Assembly: GCA_946811185.2 (NCBI GenBank)
Contig: OX328096.1
Span: 49,180,252-49,244,251, forward strand
Direction of reading: 5' to 3'
Length of the DNA stretch: 64,000 bases
Source: Hippopus hippopus
Taxonomy: Eukaryota > Mollusca > Bivalvia > Cardiida > Cardiidae
Below, piece after piece: positions 13,401 through 28,400 of this stretch. How positions within the stretch are numbered: the first letter of the stretch is position 1; the number at the start of each line of letters is the position of its first letter. The notes below the pieces were generated by a model, which had not been told where the DNA came from, did not search any database, and saw only the letters and a list, made by a program, of their open reading frames with translations. The translations under genes were made by a program, and so were the position numbers.

Positions 13401-16400
13401 ATAAATATATATTATTATCAAATTCATGGTAATTCCTGTTATAAATGAATCATGGTCATTTGCATTTGTGAATCATCAGATTTGATATTGTAATATTGTT
13501 TTTTTATAGGTTCACAGGACAGGAATCTTTTTGGTCGCAGATTCAAGACAGCTATATTCAATGCACTTGCGGACAAGCACCTGTGGCTCTCATTATTGAA
13601 TCGCCCAGCACAGAGTAGATTTACCAGAGTTCAAAGGGCAACTTGTTGTGTTACACTTCTTTTTACCTTTATCTGTGTGAATGCCATGTGGTATGGACTG
13701 CTGAAGAAAGACAACCAAGATCTTGGATGGGAAAATTTCAGCTGGGAAGAGATTGTGCTAGCCATTGTTACAAATGTGATGGTTCTTCCAATTAACTTGG
13801 GCCTGATATTCCTCTTTAAAAAGAGCAGAACTAAGGTGAGAAAATTCACATTGCAAGTGAACACAATCTGTGAAAAACATCTTCCGCTTGTTAACCTATT
13901 GAGTGCTGAATAAATGAAAAAAACATTTTTAGTTCATCAGAGTGACACAGTTACAGGATTTCAAGGCCTTTTCTGTCAGACTCACCCATAAAAGATTGCA
14001 CAGTTTAGATCAAAGATCTAAGCAAACATTCTGTTCATTCTTACCTTGATAAACACTGATTTGCTTAATACATTTGAAATTGTTGTAAGGATCAGAGGAT
14101 GAAATTTGAAAAAATACTTTTTTTATAATTCTAAGGATTTTCAAATCTTTGTTGGAGCTCCTAGATTACTGCAAACCATAGTACTTCATAAATGTTGCCT
14201 TAAGCAATCGCTCTTTGTTCCACAATGTTTTCTAGAACCTACTGCTGTAAGAGTGATAAAAGTCATATTTGTGGTGATAGCATTTTGAAACGATACTTTT
14301 AAAAACAAAGAAAAGACTTTGAAAAGAAGTTTATTGTTGGATGAGACATATATTTCCTATTAAGCTTGGTTTGTTTGCAGGCAAATTTGTTTGAGACTCT
14401 ACAGAAGCCACAGACTGCCCAAACCATTGAGATTGAGAATTACTGTGAAAACTCACAAGGTGGATCGTTTGAGAGTCGAAACACAGGCGAGATACCCTAT
14501 GACCTTGACAGAGAGAGTACCATTGACTCTGTACCAGCTGTAAGTATTTTTGGACTTGATTTATTTTTTAGAGTGCCTAGAGCAACTTAAGTTGCTGCTG
14601 TTTGCAATGTAGATCAAGAGCACGCAGCAAAAAAAAAAAGATCTTAGGACTACATACACTGCCTTAATCTAATACGGTAAATGTTAATCTTGTTTGGCAA
14701 ATTTTAATCATGAGAGTGTTTCATAATACTAATTACCTGTTATGATTTTAGACCTATCAAGAGGTAGTAAAAGAGACATAGATGGAAACTTTTTAGAGGA
14801 AAGATTTTTTTTTTAACAAAAACTTTTTTAGAAATGGATTAATTGATTGTAACAAGCAAATCCTCCTTTTTTCACACTTTTGAAAAATGATGCTTTTCTT
14901 TTCTGCAAAAATAGTGCAGAACCATAAACAGTTGTATTGTTAAGGACAATTTAACTTGCTTTTGTGGACATTTAAAAAAAAGATCAGAGTGCACAGAATG
15001 TACAGTCTGATCATGGAACTACACTGTCCAATTCTTCATGAGACATTCTGGTCAGAATGGCATGAATTTGCAATAGTCAGAGTTTCACCCAGCCTGAAAA
15101 TGTCCATTTCTTTTTATGACACTCATAAGATGAAATATATTAAAGTTTCCCATCTACTCATTTTAGCCAACCGTAGAAATGTGTTTAAATCAATAAATCA
15201 GCAATATCTATGGCCCCAAAGAATGGAAAGAAGTTTCAGATTTGTTATTTGAAATGAATCTTGGTTGGAAGAAAATTATGTCGGGTCAAAATTGTAAACA
15301 ATGGGGGAGTGTGTCACGAGAGTCATTTGCACACCCCCATCTAAAAATAGAAAGCTAGACTACTTGTTGTTTCAACACAGGAAATGGCGCACTCATCTAT
15401 TTGTAGGATCATGTCTTTTCCCCTTCTTTCAGCTGTCCTAAAATGCTACTCATTAATATGTACATTCAAAATTTACATTTCTACTGTTTTTAAAATCATT
15501 CCAGTGCACTCTCAATACAAAATTTCGACATCCTCGAGTAAACTACTGTTGGGTTGTTGTAACATAGATTGTTGCGACAGTAGACCTGTGTAGTGTATCT
15601 CGACTCCACTTTCTTGCCAGCTACATGAATATGCAAGGCAAAGATTGTACACAGTCACGTGACAAGCATCATGTGGTATCCTCGATTGAACGAGTGGATA
15701 GGAGCCAAGTCCAAAATTACATTTTCTGTCCGTCGTAATCTATGCAATCTCGCAACCACCAGGTGTAATATTTGTCATGCAGCCACAAGAACGACTATAG
15801 TTTGATGAAATATGGATGAAATTAGTTATATTTGGCTTAAAATGAGTAAATGGGTATCTTTAACTATTCCATTAACAGAATACAAGGGGATTACACCGTT
15901 CCAGACATGTATCAAGAAGACTACAAGAAAATATCGATGATAGTTTAGACAGAGGAAAAAGACCTTCAGTGGCAGTTACAAGCAGTTCCAGATCACCTCC
16001 ATGGGATGAGGATAGCAGCATGAAGTGGTCCGAAGTGTCAGACTCCCCTGCTAGCTCTACTGTGGCTGGACCTTCCACAAAAGCGCAGAAGTCTATTGGT
16101 GGTAAACAGACAGCTGGAGCTTATAAAAAGGTAAGTCCTTTACCTGTTTTTATTATAATCTTTGTGGGACTTGCTACATTTTTACTAATAGAAGTGACTC
16201 ACAGCATAAATGTGGAAAAAAGAGTAGCAGTAGGTCTGATTGCTCCCATGCCGCACCATTTTCCAAGGAAGAAAAATTATTAAATTCTTCATCTACACAA
16301 AATAGAAAGGTTACAAATATGTACATGTGTGCAGGATGTAATAGAGATATTTACTTATCATTTTTAGGCTATGTTTATTTATAGATTTAAAGGACTTAGA

Positions 16401-19400
16401 AATGTTTGATACTCTGATTTGTCTGTTAATTGTTGCTTATCACTTGTACCAACACATATATAAGTTATCTTGCTATACTTCATTTCTATGGAAACTGTGA
16501 TTTGTGCAAGATATTTTATTTGACAAATTCCTTTTGTTTTTTATGAATTGGCCTTTTTTTCCCATATATTTGTATATACATGTACTTACAGCGCAAAACC
16601 ATTGGCAAGGTAGAATCTGATGAACTGATTGCTGAGCTGGACAAGATGGAAAAAGAATTGAAGGAATCAGAATCGAGACCTGTCAGGTCTGCAAGCAGTA
16701 GACATTCAAGTACTTCTGCTAGGTATGTAATAGGATACTTCTTAGCTTTCATGAAACAATCATTTTTTGTGTGACCCTGAGGAAGAAGGTGCTCTGAGTT
16801 CACAGTTTAATTCAAGGTAAGAATGACTCTCAAAATATCTGATGCGGCAGATGGAAGATCAGACTGCTTGGTATGTCTGCAAATGAATTAACCTTTTACC
16901 AAACATTTCCATGTTTTAATGACCATGAGGAAAATATAATTGAAAACATCACTGGAAAAGGAGGAAAATGCTGATGACTGATATTTTCTCCTTTTGCCAA
17001 AGTGTTTCTACCCTTGAAAAGAGAAATCTCGTCATTTGAGCCCATTTAATTTTTTGTCGGCAATTGCTTTCAATTTGGACAAATCTAACATTTTGTCATT
17101 TAATAGAGATTGAAGTTGTTATCTCTTGCTGATACATCATAAATCAATTAATTAACCCTTTCACTTTGATGTGCAACTTAAATGTTAGTACTCAATTGTG
17201 TAGATCACAGACTGCATAGAACATGCAGTCTGATCTTGATTTAAAAAGCATCTGCAATTCAATCCTAAAGTAGACTATAAATTCTTTTATTTGCTTTTAA
17301 ACACTTTGTTTGAAGTTGAAAAAAGTTAAATTCAGTTATTTGGAAGTATAAGCCTTAAACTGAAATGTCATAAGCATGGAATTTTGTACTAAGCACAGTA
17401 TGAAGAAATATGGGGCAATGACCTTTTGTGTTCATTTTGTGTACAGATCTAGGAGGTTGACAATCAGTGAGCTTGAAAATCTAAATGACATTCTACACTC
17501 AGATGACGAGTCAGGCACTGGTCACAACGCTCCAAAGACCAAATCTAAAACTGGTGCAAGGTTCAATCCCCGAGCTGATCCACGAATCAATGGGTAAGTA
17601 CTTCTATTTAAGACTTTTAACCCATTTCAATCCAAATCAAACTAAATGAGGCAGCTTTTTATAAAAATGTGGAAAGAGTTAGTAATTTCGTGTTGGAATT
17701 TGTACTTATTTTACCACAATACTTTCCAAATCATTCTCAAAACTTATGCTCCTTCCATTCAAATGCTCCTATGTTGTACTAGATAGTTAGAGTGTAATAG
17801 GTAATCTGTACGGTGGTGGCCAGGTACGGAAAGTGAGGCTTGTATTCAGAAATATGTATTTGTCACACTATTCATGTAAAAATAACAAAAAAGAAAAATT
17901 AATTTTGAAAAAAATAGATAAAAAAAAAAGGGAATCCTCCTGTTGAACACACAGATATGATCCTGTTGAAATTCACATACAGAGTTATTTAGAATCTCAA
18001 AGCTACATTGTCCATACTTTCTTTCTAAAAAAGAAAACTTTTTTGGGGAAAAAAAAGAATATGACAGGTATTTCTGCATGTTTTGTTCTTACCTGTGAAT
18101 TAAACTTGTCCTGTAGAATTGATGATCAAGAGACTTTAATTTGGTGATTGCTGCTTCTGTTGATTGATTCTAAGAAACCATTAGTTGTTCCATTTACCTC
18201 CATATACAGTATTTAGCAAATTCTTTTACAACTTTTATAATTATTACAGAAATGGAAATATATCTCGTGGTTCAGCTTTGAGTGGCTTATCTCAAGAACC
18301 TGAGAGCTCAAACTCTGGTGTTACTGCTGGACTGAGACGTAAGTGTACTCACCTTACCCCTATTGACCCTTAGAGTGCCTGTCACAACTGTTGTTGCTGT
18401 TGTGACCAGTGCAAATCAAAATCTGTTTGCACAAAATATGCTGTATGATCATAATGTACACTGTCCACTGTGCTGAAATATTCAGGCCAGAAGGAAAAAT
18501 TTCAAGTACAGGTCTTTTCTTGCAAGTTGAAAATATCCAGTTGGCTTAATTATTTTGCTCTCAACAAGATGAACACTATCACATAAATCTAACTTAAGGA
18601 GAGAAAATGAAAGATTCATGGTTAGTAGTGTTATTGAATTATTGCATAGAAGCTGTTCAACGATTGTTCCAATTGTAAGATTTTCAAAATTAATGAACCC
18701 ATGCTTAGATTTCCAAGTTTACTTTCATAAAATATGTCACACATATAAAGATATTTTTAGCATGCTACTTACACCTAGATCGGACTGCATGCACATCTCA
18801 TGCAGACTGATCTTAGACCTATTCTCTGTCTGATTTTTGACTATGACCATATAATCTCTTAATTTGAAGCAGACAAGAAGACTAGGTAGGAGAAAAGAGC
18901 AGGAGGTTAGTAATCATAAAATGCATACCTTTACAGTCATATAGATTTGAAGAACAATAGTTTAAAGACACTGTTAATGGCAGCTTTTTTTATTAAAAGT
19001 ATTCATCTTTTCCTAACATATTGCCCATTTTTCTCATGTACTGATCCCGACCTTCCCTCCTGTTACTTTAATTTTTCTTCCTGTATCAATGTGGTATGAT
19101 TAATTCTGAAGTAATCCAGAAATCTTATCAGATGGATTGTTGAGCATTGATTTGTTTTATTTACAGCCGCATATTACAGTGAGCTAACCATGGAGTCTCG
19201 TGACATAAGACAGATTCCTGTCCACAAGGAGAAATGTTCCCTCCCACCATGGTGTATCTATGTAGCTTATGTACTGTGCTTCCTACTGTGTGTCTTCTCT
19301 GTGGTCATCGTGATCCTGTACTGCTTCAAGTTTGGTGCTGATGAGGCATTGAAGTGGGTCCTGGCTTGCCTGCTATCACTGATTCTATCTTTCTGTGTGG

Positions 19401-22400
19401 TGGAACCATTGAAGGTACTTTAACCCTTTACCATACAACCCCGTGTTTTAATGTCCCTAAGGAGGATGGCTTTCATAATTATTGGGGGAAACAGGAGAAA
19501 ATGCTGGTAACCAGCATTTTCTCTTTTTCCCACAATGTTTTTTTACCTCTGAGAGACAACTCAAATCATTTGAGCCATATTTGATTTGTCATTTGCAAAT
19601 GCTTTCAATTTAGATGTATCTAAAGTTTTGTTGTTTGGTAAGGATTTACCCTTCCTTAAACCGTAACTTTTTGAATCTTCCCAAATTTTAGACCATATGC
19701 AGACAGTGAATTAAGCTGAAGTCTGAAAAGGTAGAAAACGTTTTGAGAAAAGGAGTAATTACTTGTAACAAGCAATCCCTTCTTTTCTGTCAATGATTTC
19801 AGATAATTCCTCTGCAGACATATTAAAAGATTCTTTGTGTAAGGGTTAGAGGAGGGGTCCTGCTTGGGTCAGTGGTATAGTGTGGGACTTGTAACCTGGA
19901 GACCCTGGGCTCAAGCTGCACTGGATCCACTTGGTTTTTCGTGGGAGTGTCCTTGGGCAAGACACTTCAGAGCCCTAGCCTAGTACATGTACTGGTAAAA
20001 CCCAGGAAATACATGAATGTGTGAGGTGTGGCTGTGATATGACTGAAATAATGTTGAAAGTCAGCGTAAAACACCATTCAATCAAGGGTTAGAGGACGTT
20101 TGTTTTATTTCAATAATGCATTTTTATAACATCTGCAGCAGAATTCACTAATATTTCTAAATGTTATTCTAATTGTTATTCCAAGACTTTCTATCTGATT
20201 GACTGAGACAGAACACTTCAGCCAATCAGATGGCTTGTTTTGGAATTCAGAATTAGAATCAAATGACCTATGTGGATTAATACAGCTTCCGGACCTTTGG
20301 CTTCAGGTACTTATCTTATCAAAACTTTTTTAGTCACCGAACAGGACATTAACTTTGTAAAATTTCAGACTCCTCCTTATCGTAAGAGTTTGAAGATAAC
20401 AAATATGGATTAAATGATGGAATATGTAATAGAAAAGATAGGAGAAAATGTTGGCTATCAGCATTTTCTCCTCTTCCCATGTTTTCAAAAGCCACCCACT
20501 TCAGGGTTGTTAAAACTTGGGATTGTGTTGTAAAGGGTTAGGAGATGTAACTCATTATCTCCCAAAGACAACTTTCTGTGTCTTAATGCAGACAATTGTT
20601 GAAAATATTACAGCAGATTGAAAATCACATGTAAATATGTAAATTATCACACCCACTGCTATTGTTGTAGGCTCTGATGATTGCTGTATATATGGTAGCA
20701 ATGATGAAGAATGTTGACAAGAATGATGAAGACGACTGTATTGAGATAGACCCAACCATTGACATGTCCCATGAGAACATTCAGGTTTGTTCTATTTTGT
20801 GCACTTTTGAAATCTTCTTTCGGTATAATTTCCTTGTGCTTAGTTTGTAACTTTTGTCAACTTATTTTCAGTTCACTACTGCTCATGAATATTTGGTCTA
20901 CTTAACTCTTTACCACACGACAAAATTTTAAAATTGTCCAAATTGAATGTGTTTGCAGATGACAAATTAAATGTTATTTATTTCATTCTTCTCTGAAAGG
21001 GTAGAAAACATTGTGGGAAAAGGAGAAATTGCTGATTACCAGTATTTTCTTCTTTTCCTGCAATGTTTCCAAAAGCTTTCTCACCCAGGGTCTTTAAAAC
21101 TTAGGATAGTGTGAGAAAGGGTTGACTACTCCTTTGCAGACAATTTTTCGTCATACAGACAACCAATTTTTTAAAAATAGTGAGGCTAAAGGAGAAATGG
21201 TTTATTATGATTAACTTCTTAATCTTCCGCAATCTATTCACATGCACAGACTGATGTATATTCAATCTGACTTTATGTTTATCCCATATTTTACAGGGAT
21301 ATTTTCAATACTATCTGTTGCAAGTTAACTTGATATGTCATCTGTGAACACTTTCAGTATTGATGAGGCGTAGATTCTGTCATCTTTTTAACTCTTTACC
21401 ACACAATCCCGACTCTGAGGAAGAAAAGGATTGTGAAAACATTCCTACGATGTTTTTTATCCTATCAATGACTAATTTCATCATTGGGCCACCTCGAATT
21501 TGTCATCTGCAAATGCTTTCAATTTGGACCAGTCTAAAATTTTGTTGTTTGGTATAGAGTTAAAAGATAGACTAGAAATTTAGATAGTAAAAGGTAAGAA
21601 AAGCTCATCTTCTCTGTTCTAAACAGGAACAAACCTTTGAACCAATGTCAGGGTTTGCCCTGATCAAAGCTACAGAGGAAGGAAGAAAGATCAGGAGAAT
21701 GAAGACAATCATTCGACAGTTTTTTGCCTACATGTTTTATCTGTGGGTGATCATGGTGATAGTGTATGTACATTTCCACTACAACTCCTACCTCTTCAAT
21801 AAATATGTGGAAACATCCTTCATCAACTCAACTACTACAAATTATGTTGGCTACAATAATATCAGTACCATTGATGAATTCTGGGACTGGACAGAAAATG
21901 TATTTGCTGAGAGTTTACACCTCCAGGATTCTCATACAGATGAAGAGCATGGCTTCCTCCTTGGAGCAGCCAGAATGAGGCTTATCAGGAGTTTGACAGG
22001 TAGTTTAGCTTGTTTTTATACCCCCGCAAAAGGAATGTTTTCGGGGGTATACTGGAATCACCCTGTCTGTCCGTGTGTCCGTCCGTTTGTCCATCTGTGT
22101 GTCCGTCCGTGTGTCCGTCTCTGTACAAATAATTGCCTGTTTCTGTCAAAGCGCTGGCAGGGGTATTAAGTCACATTCAGTGACAGCTCTAGTTTATCCT
22201 GTCTTTTCCACAACTGAATGAGGTCTTTCTAAGAAAATGTTTTAAAACATGAACATCCTCGACTATAAGAGAAATTTTTTTTTGTCTGATTTTATAACTT
22301 TCTTTAATCCATCAGAACCATCAGTCTCATCGATGTATCAAGTCTTTTTTCATTTAATTGCAAATGCTCATATGCTTTAACCTCAGTGCTGTTTTGCTTA

Positions 22401-25400
22401 AAATAAACTCAAAATATCAGACAGTTGCAGTAAACAGCTTTTGAAAACATTTTGATGAAAAGGACAAGTAATAGATCTTGTTTCCCATTATATTCTTCAT
22501 TCAGTTCAAGTTTCATCTCCTTCAAGTATTCGCCCTTGTATTAATTCATATTTTGGTTGGTGTAATCTCTGCAGAAGTGTGATAAAGAGCAAAATCTAAT
22601 AAGAAAGTTCCAATTTTAGCCTATGATATAGACTAATTCTTATTTGTTTCACAGAGAAGTGTCATGCATCATCTGCAGCATCATCACTGGGTGCATCTGT
22701 ATTAACTGACAGGATTTGTTATGGAGATGGGGGTTTTGAGGAAGACACTGGTTTCTATGGTGAACGATGGAATGAAAGTTCTTACAATAAGTCCTGGAAA
22801 TATATGTATGCAAATGAACTAGGAGGGTAAGCAATTTAATTTGATTGCTCTTTTACCTGCTAGCAAACCTTGGCAAAACTATATTCCTGTCTTCCACATA
22901 TGTTCCTCTCTGACTCTAGATGATTATTTCTGAGTGTGTAACCCTCTTTACCCTTTCCCAAATGACAAATGTTAGGCTCTTCCAAATCTAAAACATCTGA
23001 AGAAGACAAATTTAAAATTAGTATGAATGAGCTTAAGTTATATGAAAGGATAGAAAACATTGTGGGAAAAGGAGAAAATGCTGGTTACCTTTTCCCACAT
23101 TGTTTTCGAAAGCCTTCCTACTCAGGGTTGTTAAAACTTGGGATTGTGTTGCAAAGGGTTAAATTCATGTATCATTTTTATTGTTGTTGTTCAGTATAAT
23201 TCTTTGTCATCATTGTCAGTTTGCTAAAGATGTTTGTAGTGACAAATGAAAATAGATCTCTAGAAACAGATAAAGGTGGAAGATTTGTAAACATGCTCTG
23301 TCTCATATGTTTTGTAGCAGTGACAAACTGGGTTTTTTAGCAACATACAGTGGAGGTGGCTATCTGCAGACACTTGGGACATCTTATGCTGAAACTCTGA
23401 CAATTATACAGGACCTGAAAGATAAAGGATGGATTGACTTGAGGTACGCTAGTGTTGTTTTCACTGGTCACTAACTATACAGGCTAGTTTCAGACATAAT
23501 GTCTGAACTACCAACTCGCTACAACTAACATAAAACAGAAATATGAAGTTTCTTCATTGGCATGGAAAACATTGTGGGAAAATGAATGATGTTTTGTCAC
23601 ATGCAATTGTTCCTTTTTCCAGCAATTTTTCTTACTACCCATAATAGGTATTTAACTTTCCCTCAAATATCTATACATGTGTTATGTGTTCCATAGTAGA
23701 AAGTGATATTTTCAAAATAACCTGTTTTGTAATAAGTCACTATCCTTAAATACATAAGTTACTTAAGTCTAAAATTTCTTATCAAAGACAGTCAAACATG
23801 TTTTGAATAAGCAGTTAAGGAATAATTGCTAAGTCTTTGCTTTAACCCTTTACCAAACAATCACTGGTTTTTATGACCCTGAGATAGAAGCCTTTTGAAA
23901 ACAACATGGGAAAAGGAGAAAATGCTGGTAACCCACATTTTCTCCTTTTCACACAATGTTTTCTACCTTGCTGGAAACTAATTTCAATTTTTGAGTTATG
24001 TTCATTTTGTCGTCTGCAAGTGCTTTCAATTTGAACCAGTCTAAAATTTTGTCGTTTGGTAAAGAGTTAAGGGGTTGCTTGCATAATACAGGTAAATCTT
24101 ATCTTATTGTTACATTTGAGACTAAAATATTGGATCTCTTAAAAAAAAAAAAATTTAAATAATATAAATGGCCACTAAAAGAGTCGGTTTTAATATCTAA
24201 TGTAAACCTTCAGTCAAATGTCAAATTGATAATATTTTTCACTACACTTCAGGACAAGGGCAGTTGTATTTGAGTTCTCCTTCTATAGCCCCGGATCAGA
24301 CATGACAGCTGTAACAGCTATGTTGGTGGAGTTCCCTCTGACAGGAGGTGTGATCACCAGCTACGATATTCTGAGTCAGAAGTTGTTGTGGTTCCAGGAC
24401 AATCGTGTAGATCCACTGATGGTCATGGAGGTATTTTAGCATTTCTGCAACTGACCATTTATTTCTTAACCCTTTAGTAGACATTTCCAAGAATTAGCAA
24501 CTTTTAGGAAAAGGACTTTTTGAAAGCATTGTGGGAACAGGAGAAAATGATGGTAACCAGCATTTTCTCTTTTTCCCACAATGTATTTTACCTGTCCAAA
24601 GGGGTGAATTTGTGTTTTTGAGTCACAATTATTTTTTAGCTTGCAAAAGTTTTCAATTTGGGCAAGTCTAAAATGTTGGCATTTGGTAAAGGGTTAACAA
24701 GACAATGAAAAATTAAAACCATAGATGTTGAAAAGATCAGAGGATAGACAACATTGTGGGAGTAGGTGTAAATGCTGTTTACCAGCATCGTCTCATGTCC
24801 TCTCAATATTTCAAAAGCCTTTTTCCCTTTAGAAGGTTGTAAAGCCGTGGTCACACCTGACGTAGTTGACCGTAGTGGGGATTGACCGTAGATAGCCATA
24901 GTTGAACATATTAAACGTAGTTGAACGTAGTTACATGTAGATAACCATAGTAATGAATGTTGTTTGAACTTATCATTTGCCCGTAGTAAGTGCATAATTT
25001 TTGAACATGTTCAAAAATTTGTTACGGTTAACTACGATGTTGTGATCCTACTGTGACCGTAGTTTGAACGTAATTGACCGTAATTGACCCTACTTAATCG
25101 TAGTGTGTTTAATACGTTCAACTACGGCCAACTACGTTAATTTCCCACTACAGTCAACTATGTAAGATGTGACAGTGGTTAAAGTACAATGACTGCAGCT
25201 TATCCGTACTGAGCAGGCACATTTACATTGTTTTACTGTAGTTTAACGCAGTTGACCTTAATTTACCATACTTGTGCATACTTAGGACGTAGTTTATGCG
25301 TAGTTTAACGTAGTTAATTATAGTTAGACATGGTATTACCCTAGTTAACCCTAGCCACTTTGCTCGCAGTTGAATGTAGTTAACTGCACTTACACGTAGT

Positions 25401-28400
25401 TCAACCTACTTAGACTTTCTATATTTCCTCTTATTGCCAATTTTGAATGTACTTCAACCTAGTTGGCCGTAGTAACACTACGGCAGACTATGTTTGAAAT
25501 GAACTACAGACAAGTACGTGCATGACCGTAAATGTGACCATGGCTTAAAATTAATGGTGAGGGTTAAAATCTTTGCCAAATGACAAAATTCTAGACTGAT
25601 CCAATTTGAAAGCATTTGCAGATGACAGCTTAAAGTAGGCTCAAATAATGAGGTTTGTCTCTGATATGGTAGTAAACATTGTGGAAAAAAGAGAAAATGC
25701 TGGTACCTTCATTTTCTCCTTTTCCCACAATGTTATCCAAAGCCATTTTTCTCAGGATTGTTAAAACACTGGATTGTTTTGTCAAGGGTCATCACTTTAC
25801 AGGCAATTTAAAATTTCACCAAAGGCAGACTTTCAAAGAAAAAGAAAATGTTTCTCAGTAGTGAGGAAAACAATGTTGGCAGAGGAGCAATTGCTTGTAT
25901 CAACAAGTTCTTCAATTTTCCACAAAACTTTCCAAACCTTTAACTGTACGGGTCTAAGAAGTTTCAATTGTACAGTTAAGGATTAACCCATACCTCTTGC
26001 AGACTTCTTTTGAGCATTATCTCCTTTTTGCCACACTGTTTTCATAGCTATTCATCTATTTAAAGGTGGGTATTTAGGTTTTTCACATCTCACCAAATTA
26101 AAAAATATATATATCACTGAAATTTATATGAAAGAACAATACAAATCATCAATAATTAAGAATCATAAAATTACAAAAAAAAATTTTTTTTGATGGTGTT
26201 CCCTTAAAAGGCTACGTAGCCTCTTAAGTTATTTTTAGATTTCATGCCAGAAATCAAAAAAGCATTGTGGGAATGTCAAGTGACTGGCACGTGACTAATG
26301 ACGCTTAAATTCCATAACATAACAAACATGTAATTATTTTCCATAATGTCTTCTTCGGACGATATGTTTGAAGCTTCGTCTGTGTTTTTCCGGTATGTAA
26401 ATGAGCGAGTTGCTCATGTAAAAATAGACCGTGTTTCCTGTCGGTGTCGACCTGGGCCGTAGTAAATCTCTGATTTCTCTTGTTGTCGGATGGTTTTCGA
26501 CTACTGTGGTTTTATGAATGAAAATTAAAAGGCTTTGAGAGTATAAGGATGATTTTTTTGTATTTTTGTAAAATTTTGGTCCCAAAATCTGAAGGGCCAC
26601 CTTTAAGGCTAATATTGACACTTTTTTTTTTTTGAGTATTATCTTCTTTTTGCTACACTGTTTTCATAGCTATTCATCTGTTTAAAGCTAATTTATGTCA
26701 ATTATTTATATTTTATAAGGGCTACCTTTTCAAAGTCATCTGCTAATTTTTTTAGGAGGGTAAGCTTGTTTGGCAGGAAAATTTTTATTTCTTCAGAATA
26801 TGTGTTTTTTTCCTTGTTTCAGTGCATTTTACTTCTGGTGGTCATATACTCGTGTGTCCATATAGTTCTACAAATTCGAGAGAAGAAAGCTGCTTATTTT
26901 AAGGAGTTCTGGCATTGGTATGAAATGATAACAACACTGGCAACCATTGTATCTGTTGGCATGTACATGGGATGTGTTATTGAGGCCACAAACACTTTCA
27001 ACAATTTCTTAGATGACCAATCCGGATTCACCAATTTTGAGCGAGTGGCACATGTGCATGTCGGCATGAGATACCTGTATGCATGGCTCTTATTTTTTAT
27101 CATGTTTAAGGTAGGTTGATTTTATATTGTAGATTGATAGATATTTATATGTGTCGGGGTCTGGCAAAAGGGGATTTAATGCATCTCTGTAATGCATTAT
27201 ACCAAGTGAGTCATCATAAGGTCCTTTTTGTCTAACAACCAGCTAATTATGAGGTAGAATGGTCCTTGGACATGTGGAAAATTGATCAAAATGCAAAAAG
27301 TTTTGAAACAGGTCAGCCTGCGCAGAACGTGATACTTTTTGCAGATGCATTAAACCCCCTTTTCACAGAGCATGGCTCATTATCAGTGAACTTGTATATG
27401 AATTCATAAGCTTACAGACAGTTAATAAACTTTCTGTAAAGAAAGGCTGCATTTCAAAAGTTTCAGCATATCTGTTTATTAGAGTCTCAAAACATATCTC
27501 ATTTTTGTTGATTGTTATTTTGTAATTTCTAGCATTTCAAAAAGTTAGAAGAATTTAAAAGCCCATGGAGCAATTAGATTGTTTAAAATAGAATTTTTCA
27601 AATCAATTCATTACCAAACTACAAAGTGTGGACTTGTCAAAATTCAAAACATTCACAAATCAGTGATGATAGAATTTGTCTTTAAAAGGATGAAAAAACT
27701 TAGTGGAAAAAAAAAGACAATGCTTCCTATCTGCATTTTCTCATTTTCCTACAATGTTTTCAAAAGGTGTTTTTCTCAGAGTTGTTAGAACAAGGGGTCA
27801 TGTGATAAATGGTTAAAGGTAAACTCATTGATTGTATCAAAGTTCTTTGGAATCGTCATTCATTTGCTTGATATGAGTTAAACATTTCAGCCACGTCTTA
27901 AAGAAATTTGAAAAAACAATGGCTGTTCAAACAACCTGGTATTTAGATTTTCTGTAATCTAGTAAAAAAAAAAACAACACAATATAGAAATATTTGAAGG
28001 AAAGATGAGTAATATTCCTCAATTGGGAAAAACAGCTTACACATGCTTTTATTCCTTAATGCTGTTTTGGGTAGAAATTTGATTGTTTTCACTGCAGGGA
28101 CACACAAAATCATATTTGTGTGGTAACTGACTAGAATAACCTGCTCATGCTTTAAATCTTTATCAGAAGACAAAATTTTTAACTTGTCCATATTAAAAGC
28201 ATTAGAGGTGACATATTAATTGGGCTTGAATAATTAGGTTCATGTTTAGACAGGACAGAAAACAGTGTATGAAAAGGAGAAAGTGCCAATAAATTGCTTT
28301 TCCTCCTTTACTTACAACATTTTCAAGAGCCCTCTTGAAATAGTTGTTATGGTTTAAACATATTTTCAGGTTGTGAGACAACTTCAATTCATCAAGTTCC

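Noticed and set aside
14956..15252. 98-codon plus-strand ORF in an intron
   Set aside because: It begins in a family D palindrome, has no splice support in the polycystin gene, and shows no domain.
19876..19960. Possible tRNA gene
   Set aside because: A- and B-box-like words are present, but no acceptor or anticodon stem closes and a SINE core and tail follow.
21999..22169. Read-through of polycystin exon 21627 into downstream ORF
   Set aside because: The extra residues come from a GTCC-microsatellite transposon fragment, and the next exon matches in phase only after splicing at 22000.
26334..26621. 95-codon minus-strand ORF
   Set aside because: It sits inside a non-autonomous element, reaches past its end, and shows no domain.
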